This document shows, piece after piece, positions 57,837 through 64,000 of a stretch of DNA of 64,000 nucleotides; the first letter of the stretch is position 1, and each line of letters starts with the position of its first letter. Position numbers and translations under genes: made by a program. A model generated the notes under the pieces. That model had not been told where the DNA came from, searched no databases, and saw only the letters and a list, made by a program, of their open reading frames with translations. The stretch comes from Polyangiaceae bacterium. Lineage in GTDB: Bacteria; Myxococcota_A; Polyangia; Polyangiales; Polyangiaceae. The stretch is from NCBI GenBank assembly GCA_025353725.1, contig JANXOF010000081.1:1-64000 (forward strand), given 5' to 3'.

Positions 57837-59462
57837 CTATCGCTGAAATACGCGCGCGAACACGCCCGGAGTCACGAGCTCGAGCCAGAGCAGCATCCGC
57901 GCCTCGACGGGCATCGACACGCGCCGTTGCCCATGCTGCTCAGCTCTAAAGGTCCGCCTTGCGACTTGTGCGGACGTCAACACCCTCCCCTGCGGAGCTC
58001 GTGACGCTCCTTCCTCGCCGTCGACGTTCTCGTCACGGATGCGCAACCCCTTCTTCGCGAGGTCAGAGGTAAAGGTTGCCGGCAACACCTCCATCACTTC
58101 GACCTGACTGCCGCAGACGCGCCGCAGCGAACGAGTAAATGACCAAAGAGCTCCCTTACTCGCACTGTAAGCGCCAAGATCACGCCGCCCCGCGATCGCG
58201 GTCGTCGACAGAATGTTGACTACTTTTTTAAGCGAGCCGCCACGGGAAAGACATTCCGCGGTAAGAATGACCGGACTGAAAAAGTTGACAGCGAACGTGC
58301 GTTGAAAGACCTCTTTACTGGTGTCTTTGATGCGACCTGTGACATGCGTTCCTGCATTGTTGATGAGCAGCTCGACGTCAGGAAGCTGCTTCGCGAACTG
58401 CGCGACAGCCTCCAGATCAGACAGGTCGACTGGGCACACTCGGACGCGGCAAGGGCTTCGTGATTCTATCTCGCGCTTCAAGCCGTCGAGTGCCGCGGAC
58501 GAACGCGCCGTTAAAATAAGTTCCTCTGTAACATCGGCATAGAGAAGCGCCAGTTCGCGTCCTAGACCACTCGATGCGCCAGTAATCAAACCGCAGCGAT
58601 AGCGGGTCGCAGACTTTCCTCGAAACGGGACACGCGCGGCGAGGTCGAGGATCCATGGTGCTCCGCGTTCCAAAACGTGAACCGCTCTGTAATACTGCGG
58701 TAGGTATCGTCGCCCGTAGGAGCGCTGCCGTGTCGTCGCCTTGAGGCGCTGAGTGATAGCATTGGCGACCCGTCCGGGAGCCAAACCGCGAGACGAAAGG
58801 AACTCATGCGAGGTTGCATTGACCAAGTTCGTCGGAATGACAACCTCAAGGCTCGAGCCCTGGCCCGAAAGTTCAGCCCCAATAGCGCCGCAAAGATTCT
58901 CGAGTGCCCACTTCGAGGGCGCGTAAGAATCCAAGGTCCCAGGCGCATGATGGCCGGAAGTGGACGAAAGAACCACGATTCGGCACGGAGCCACCTGATG
59001 GGTCGCGAGCCACGCCTTGATTGGCACTAAAACACCGAACACGTTACGATCAAAGTAGGCCTTGAACGATGAAAACGAAGTGAAGGGCGTGGCCTGCGAG
59101 AACCCTCCGACAGTGACGACGAATGCATCAATAGGTTCACTCCAGAGCGTATTTATCCGAATAATTTCTGCACTCATCGCATCAATGTCTGTCGCGTCCA
59201 CTGCTGCGAAAGTTGCTCCGAGTTTAACGAGCGACAAGATCTGAGCTGAGGGCTGACGGTCGACGAGGTGCAGTCGTTCGGTCTTCACAAGCCGCTCTGC
59301 GAGAGCGAACCCGACGTTGCCAATTCCTACGATAACAATATTTGAACGAACCCCGACCGCACGCGCGGTCATCGAAAAGCGGTTCACTAACTTTGTCCGT
59401 AGGACTTCCAAATCTACCGAGGATGTCGACAGCATAGGCGAACGGACGCTACACCAGAGCAC
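57837..59462 (-). CDS. Tandem short-chain dehydrogenase/reductase fusion (two SDR-like domains); start uncertain
   Basis: Domain 1: IVIVGIGNVGFALAERL...VVLSSTSGHHAPGTLDSYAPSKWAL; domain 2: GLITGASSGLGRELALLYA...LINNAGTHVTGRI...GAYSASKGALWSFTRSL. Confidence 0.85.
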   Translation of the reverse strand: MLWCSVRSPMLSTSSVDLEVLRTKLVNRFSMTARAVGVRSNIVIVGIGNVGFALAERLVKTERLHLVDRQPSAQILSLVKLGATFAAVDATDIDAMSAEIIRINTLWSEPIDAFVVTVGGFSQATPFTSFSSFKAYFDRNVFGVLVPIKAWLATHQVAPCRIVVLSSTSGHHAPGTLDSYAPSKWALENLCGAIGAELSGQGSSLEVVIPTNLVNATSHEFLSSRGLAPGRVANAITQRLKATTRQRSYGRRYLPQYYRAVHVLERGAPWILDLAARVPFRGKSATRYRCGLITGASSGLGRELALLYADVTEELILTARSSAALDGLKREIESRSPCRVRVCPVDLSDLEAVAQFAKQLPDVELLINNAGTHVTGRIKDTSKEVFQRTFAVNFFSPVILTAECLSRGGSLKKVVNILSTTAIAGRRDLGAYSASKGALWSFTRSLRRVCGSQVEVMEVLPATFTSDLAKKGLRIRDENVDGEEGASRAPQGRVLTSAQVARRTFRAEQHGQRRVSMPVEARMLLWLELVTPGVFARVFQR

Positions 59463-59538
59463 GGCGTTCGCATAACCTAGGCTTTTTCGTCGGCGTCGAG
59501 GCTACTCACCCTCGCTCCGATGTTCTAGGTTACGACCC

Positions 59539-60426
59539 ATGCGCAACCTCCTGCAAAAGCCCGTCAGGGCTTCCGTAATAGCGGCCGAACTTGGCCTAGC
59601 GTTCGAGGGTGACGATGTAGAAGTTGCGACCGTCGCTCCCATTTCGGCGCCGAGGGCTCACGCCCTCTCTTTCGCGACACACCCCATTCCGGACGAACTT
59701 CCTGCGAACGTCTGCGTTATTGCGCCAGGCCCCCTCGCTTTAGGGACTCGCACCGCGTGCCTTCGTTCTCTCCGCCCACGGCTCGACTTCGTGAAGGCGC
59801 TTCTCATCCTTGATCGCCTCGGTACTTTTGAGCGCTGGACTCGACCACCCGAAATTCACCCCAGCGCCGTAGTTGGGCCAAACGTCTCCTTTGGCAACGG
59901 AGTCGTTGTTGGAGCCGGCACGCGCATCGGTGCAAACGTGACTATCGCGAGCAACACACGCATCGGAAATGACTGCTGGCTGAAAGCGAACTGCGTGATC
60001 GGCGAGGCGGGATTCGGATTCGAGCGTGATACCGACGGAAAACCTCTGCGCATGTTGCACTTCGGCGGCGTCATTCTTGAGGACCGAGTTGAGGTCGGAT
60101 CCTCTACCACCGTCTGCCAAGGCACACTCGCGCCGACAGTGATTGAGCAAGATTCAAAAATTGACGACCACGTCCATGTCGCACATAATGTGCATATCAA
60201 AAAAAACGCATTGGTCACGGCTTGCGCTGAGCTAAGCGGCGGCGTAGTGATCGGCGAAGCCGCGTGGGTTGGCCCGAATGCGTCAGTGCTTGAAAAAGTG
60301 CACGTTGGTGACCGCGCGTTTATCGGAATTGGCGCGGTTGTCCTCCGCGACGTCGCGCCCGACACCACGGTTGTAGGAAATCCCGCGCGAGTTCTCGAGC
60401 GCAAGCGGCTCGCGGGAGGTGCGTGA
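59539..60426 (+). CDS. LpxD-like hexapeptide-repeat N-acyltransferase
   Basis: IHPSAVVGPNVSFGNGVVVGAGTRIGANVTIASNTRIGNDCWLKANCVIGEAGFGFERD...DDHVHVAHNVHIKKNALVTACAELSGGVVIGEAAWVGPNASV. Confidence 0.88.
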   Translation: MRNLLQKPVRASVIAAELGLAFEGDDVEVATVAPISAPRAHALSFATHPIPDELPANVCVIAPGPLALGTRTACLRSLRPRLDFVKALLILDRLGTFERWTRPPEIHPSAVVGPNVSFGNGVVVGAGTRIGANVTIASNTRIGNDCWLKANCVIGEAGFGFERDTDGKPLRMLHFGGVILEDRVEVGSSTTVCQGTLAPTVIEQDSKIDDHVHVAHNVHIKKNALVTACAELSGGVVIGEAAWVGPNASVLEKVHVGDRAFIGIGAVVLRDVAPDTTVVGNPARVLERKRLAGGA

Positions 60427-61223
60427 TGCCGCTCACCGAAAACGTACCCAACGAACAAGGCGCGTGGGCCGAGAATTGGACGTTTGGATATCTTGAGGTG
60501 CTTTACGCCGCCTTACTTGCGCGGTTCCGCCCGGCGTTGCTCGGCGACGCCGGCGATGCTCTCCGCGATGAATCGGTGAAGACTGTCTTTGTGCGCCACG
60601 ATATCGATGTCGACCTCGTGCGCGCAGCCGAATTTTCTCGAAGGGAAGTAACGTGGGGCGTTCGATCCACGTATCACGTGATGATTGACAGTCCGTTTTA
60701 CGATCTTCGCTCTGCCCAGTCTTCGGCGAGTGTGGACAGCATACGAGCGTTGGGGCACGAAGTAGGTCTGCACTACGATGTTGTCGCGCGAAAAATGCTG
60801 AGCGCGGATGGGCCAACCCGCGAGCAGGACATTGCAGATGCATGCGACACGCTCGAACAAATTCTAGGTGAATCCGTACGATCTGTTTCCTTTCACTTGC
60901 CTGTAGCCGAGCTCATGCGAGGTCCGCTCCGCATCGCAGGACGGGTAAGCGGATACGCAGAAGATTTGTTTCGCTGGTACTTGTCGGACTCGCGAGGTCG
61001 CTGGCGGGAGGGTGAGCCTATCGCAAGTCTCGACCGACCGCGCGGACGTGTACTTCAAATTCTGATGCACCCGGTGTGGTGGGGTGAAAGGGACGAACAA
61101 CCCGACGTTCGGCTTCGTGCTCTCCTTCTTGACTTGGCAGTCGAAACGCAAACGTCCTTCGAGGCGCTACGCGACCGTATGTCGGATCATATTCTTTATC
61201 GCGCGGCAGATCCCTCGCCCTAA
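60423..61223 (+). CDS. Polysaccharide-deacetylase-like protein
   Basis: VFVRHDIDVDLVRAAEFSRREVTWGVRSTYHVMIDSPFYDL, HEVGLHYD, LMHPVWWGE; start overlaps the upstream stop. Confidence 0.75.
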   Translation: MMPLTENVPNEQGAWAENWTFGYLEVLYAALLARFRPALLGDAGDALRDESVKTVFVRHDIDVDLVRAAEFSRREVTWGVRSTYHVMIDSPFYDLRSAQSSASVDSIRALGHEVGLHYDVVARKMLSADGPTREQDIADACDTLEQILGESVRSVSFHLPVAELMRGPLRIAGRVSGYAEDLFRWYLSDSRGRWREGEPIASLDRPRGRVLQILMHPVWWGERDEQPDVRLRALLLDLAVETQTSFEALRDRMSDHILYRAADPSP

Positions 61224-61547
61224 GCTACCGATTGATTCCATGCCACAGCGATTCAGGCCGCTTGCCGGGCGGTCGACGTTCGCGACGGTAGTAAACCGAT
61301 GACGAGAAGCTCGGCTCGACGACGATGAAATGGCCTCTTGAACTGGAGTACGCGCATTTCAGGAGCGCCGTCCGCCTAGCTGGGAACACCGTGGTGGTCG
61401 CCGCGTGAAGAACTGGCGATGTAGCCCCTAATCTCAATACAATCCTACAAAGCAAGGAAAAAGTCACTGACCCTAACCACCCGCGTCTTCGATGATACGC
61501 CGGACCTAACGGTAGTGAGCCGTGACCGCACGAAGCGTTCAGGCGTG

Positions 61548-61556
61548 TGCTATAAT
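61548..61556 (+). promoter_or_regulatory. Extended -10 promoter element upstream of rfbB-rfbA
   Basis: GTGTGCTATAATCCCGCATGG: TG-N-TATAAT about 230 nt upstream of rfbB; no good TTGACA at 16-18 bp spacing. Confidence 0.5.
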
Positions 61557-61788
61557 CCCGCATGGTAGTGAGAGTGCAAGGTCCTCATTAACTCCGGCTC
61601 GTACAGTTCGTTCCCGGCACGACTCTGAGTCTGGTGGATGGTCGAATAATGAACCAACTATCGTATAACGTCTGCAACGATACCATTGAGTCTCTGGGTT
61701 CCGTGTTCCCAGGCAGAATCGAAAGTGCGACTACCGGCGTGGTGAAGCTAGTGCGCAACACGCGAACCTCAAGTCGCCGGGGGACCGA

Positions 61789-62847
61789 GTGAAAGTCCTC
61801 GTCACCGGCGGAGCAGGATTCATTGGCTCCAGGGTCGTGCGCACTCTCCTTGCTCAGTCTCATACTGTCGTCAACGTCGACAAGCTAACCTATGCGGCAG
61901 ATCTTTCATCTCTCGAGGATGTCGCAGGGCACGCGGCCTATCGTTTCGAGAGGGTCGACATTTGCAACGCCGAGGCGCTAGCTGAAGTTTTCGCGCAGTA
62001 CACGCCCGACGCCGTCATCCATCTCGCTGCCGAGTCGCACGTGGATCGGTCGATTGATGGCCCCGCCGCATTCGTCCAAACCAACCTTGTGGGTACGTAT
62101 ACGCTACTTCAAGCGGCCCGCACCCACTGGACGAGCCTTCCGTCCAATCAGCGCGACCTTTTCCGCTTCGTCAACGTTTCGACGGACGAAGTCTTTGGCT
62201 CTCTGCCTCCCGACGGATGGTTCACGCCTCAGAGCGCATATGACCCCAATTCACCGTACTCCGCTACGAAAGCTGGGGCAGACCACCTTGTCCGGGCGTG
62301 GCACGCCACGTTTAATCTGCCGACACTAACCACGAACTGTTCAAACAACTTCGGCCCGTTTCAGTTCCCAGAAAAGCTTATACCCGTGGTCATCTTAAAC
62401 GCGCTCGAAGGGAATCCGTTGCCCGTTTACGGAGCCGGGGAGAATATTCGAGACTGGCTTTACGTGGACGATCACGCGGAAGCCCTTCTTGCCACACTCA
62501 AGCGCGGTGTACCGGGCGAAACTTATCTCGTAGGTGCACGCAATCCGCGACGAAATATCGATGTCGTGCGAGCGCTGTGCGCGATTGTAGATGAGCTCGC
62601 GCCAAGTCAAGCCATCGGGAAGCGCGAAACGCTCATTCACTTCGTGTCCGACCGACCGGGCCACGACTTTCGCTATGCTATCGACGCGACGGCTACCGAG
62701 AAAGCTCTCGGTTGGCGTCCGAAGCATCCCTTCGAGGTCGCGCTCCGTGCGACGGTAGCCTGGTACCTCGAGAATCAATCCTGGTGCAAACGAATCGCTG
62801 GCCGAAGTGGCCGGGAACGAATGGGCTTGGGGGCGCCGCGCTCGTGA
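61789..62847 (+). CDS. rfbB: dTDP-glucose 4,6-dehydratase
   Basis: [125 protein letters not shown]. Confidence 0.97.
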   Translation: MKVLVTGGAGFIGSRVVRTLLAQSHTVVNVDKLTYAADLSSLEDVAGHAAYRFERVDICNAEALAEVFAQYTPDAVIHLAAESHVDRSIDGPAAFVQTNLVGTYTLLQAARTHWTSLPSNQRDLFRFVNVSTDEVFGSLPPDGWFTPQSAYDPNSPYSATKAGADHLVRAWHATFNLPTLTTNCSNNFGPFQFPEKLIPVVILNALEGNPLPVYGAGENIRDWLYVDDHAEALLATLKRGVPGETYLVGARNPRRNIDVVRALCAIVDELAPSQAIGKRETLIHFVSDRPGHDFRYAIDATATEKALGWRPKHPFEVALRATVAWYLENQSWCKRIAGRSGRERMGLGAPRS

Positions 62848-63716
62848 AGGGGATCATCCTGGCCGGCGGCGCGGGTACTCGCCTCTACCCCGCGACGCGG
62901 ATCGTGAGCAAGCAGCTTCTGCCTGTCTATGACAAGCCGATGATCTACTATCCGCTTTCGACCCTAATGCTGGCTGGTATCCGGGAGATTCTCCTTATTT
63001 CCACGCCACAAGACCTCCCGCGATTCCAACAGTTGCTCGGCGATTGCCAGCAGTGGGGGCTTTCGATGACCTATGCCGAACAGGCGGTGCCTGATGGCTT
63101 GGCGAATGCCTTCGTCATCGGGCGGGACTTCGTCGGTAACGACTCCGTAGCGCTCATTTTAGGGGACAACATTTTTTATGGCGCAGGGTTGCATACAGCA
63201 CTAGCTGATGCGGCACGGCAGACGCATGGCGCTACAATATTTGGCTATTCCGTAAGTGACCCTGAGCGTTACGGCATCGTCGAACTTGATAAGAAAAATA
63301 ACGCATTATCTCTTGAGGAGAAGCCACAAAAACCGCGCTCCCACCAGGCCGTGGTCGGACTTTACTTTTACGACAATCAAGTTCTCGATTTCGCGACATC
63401 GCTCAAGCCTTCAGCGCGTGGCGAGTACGAGATTACAGACCTGAACCGAATTTATCTCGAGCGTAAAGCACTACGCGTAATTCGACTAGGGCGCGGAACA
63501 GCGTGGTTCGACACCGGCACTCACAAGTCACTACTCGACGCCTCGAGCTTCGTCGAGGTCATCGAGAGCCGACAAAATCAGAAGATCTCTTGCCCCGAAG
63601 AGATTGCTTGGCGCATGGGTTTCATCAACGATGGCGAACTCGCAAACCTCGCGGAGCCGCTGGCAAAGTCTTCGTATGGGCAGTACTTGTTGAAAATTCT
63701 TGAAGAAGGGCGCTAA
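62844..63716 (+). CDS. rfbA: Glucose-1-phosphate thymidylyltransferase (GTG start overlapping the rfbB stop as GTGA; track ORF starts 62712)
   Basis: [93 protein letters not shown]. Confidence 0.97.
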   Translation: MKGIILAGGAGTRLYPATRIVSKQLLPVYDKPMIYYPLSTLMLAGIREILLISTPQDLPRFQQLLGDCQQWGLSMTYAEQAVPDGLANAFVIGRDFVGNDSVALILGDNIFYGAGLHTALADAARQTHGATIFGYSVSDPERYGIVELDKKNNALSLEEKPQKPRSHQAVVGLYFYDNQVLDFATSLKPSARGEYEITDLNRIYLERKALRVIRLGRGTAWFDTGTHKSLLDASSFVEVIESRQNQKISCPEEIAWRMGFINDGELANLAEPLAKSSYGQYLLKILEEGR

Positions 63717-63787
63717 CTTTCGCCGCGCCTCGTAAAGTTTGACACGGCGTCGTCCCGCTCATTGCTGAAAGAGGCTCACCAAATGTG

Positions 63788-64000
63788 ATGGCGCGGGAGC
63801 TCACCGCGCGGAGTATCTCCGCTGTCTTCATCGACGAGATTAACTCCGGTGAGTACTTCATCTTACGTGCCCTTGGCCTCGACCAGACGGGCGCGAAACA
63901 CGTGGCCGGAAGCGAGCGCTCAACGGACAAGGTAGACTGCATACGATGGGCGCGTCTCAGCGAGAAGGCTGAGGCTGACTATCGCTTGATTAAGGGGCAA
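63788..64000 (+). CDS. Partial ORF running off the window end, unknown product
   Basis: ATG at 63788 reads MARELTARSISAVFIDEINSGEYFILRALGLDQTGAKHVAGSERSTDKVDCIRWARLSEKAEADYRLIKGQ with no stop before 64000. Confidence 0.5.
   Translation, partial: MARELTARSISAVFIDEINSGEYFILRALGLDQTGAKHVAGSERSTDKVDCIRWARLSEKAEADYRLIKGQ

Noticed and set aside
61588-61863. Minus-strand ORFs 61225..61563 and 61588..61863 in the gap before rfbB
   Set aside because: Second overlaps the rfbB start; neither has protein-like composition or RBS support.
1-64000. Searched by eye for CRISPR arrays, transposases, tRNA/rRNA, prophage and defence genes
   Set aside because: No regularly spaced repeats, IS terminal repeats, cloverleaf candidates or recognisable defence/phage proteins found; small RNAs cannot be excluded without a covariance-model scan.

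Overview
The window is a compact, high-GC bacterial chromosomal segment. Gene content (several Ser/Thr kinases, an NtrC-family regulator, many lipoproteins) suggests a myxobacterial or Polyangia-type genome; that is an inference from content, not a database result. I support about 50 protein-coding genes. Recognisable ones are purL, three Ser/Thr kinases, a fused E1alpha/beta 2-oxoacid dehydrogenase, a DUF2293 protein, a NamZ/DUF1343 protein, an NtrC-type regulator, a multidomain signalling protein, udk, hemC-hemA-ccsA-like, an FNR-type oxidoreductase, LysM and YbgF/CpoB-like envelope proteins, a lipoamide-dehydrogenase-like flavoprotein next to a peroxiredoxin-glutaredoxin hybrid, a DUF4331 pair, a flavin monooxygenase/OYE fusion, egtB-egtD, gluQRS, gpmI and an RNase HI family gene. 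The right third (about 46-64 kb) is a surface-polysaccharide/nucleotide-sugar region: acetyltransferase, PECR-like SDR, large membrane proteins, flippase-like protein, Gfo/Idh/MocA oxidoreductase, DegT aminotransferase, tandem-SDR fusion, LpxD-like acyltransferase, deacetylase-like protein, rfbB and rfbA. No rRNA, tRNA, CRISPR array, transposase or convincing rho-independent terminator was recognised by eye. The observations most worth follow-up are: (1) a signalling protein with an MshEN-like domain plus HD-GYP, REC and DUF4388-like domains whose enzymatic and phosphoacceptor signatures all look degenerate; (2) an identical extended -10 box (TGnTATAATCCCGC) in front of two separate polysaccharide transcription units; (3) a tandem SDR-SDR fusion inside a possible acylamino-sugar pathway; (4) a DUF4331 domain split over two translationally coupled exported proteins.
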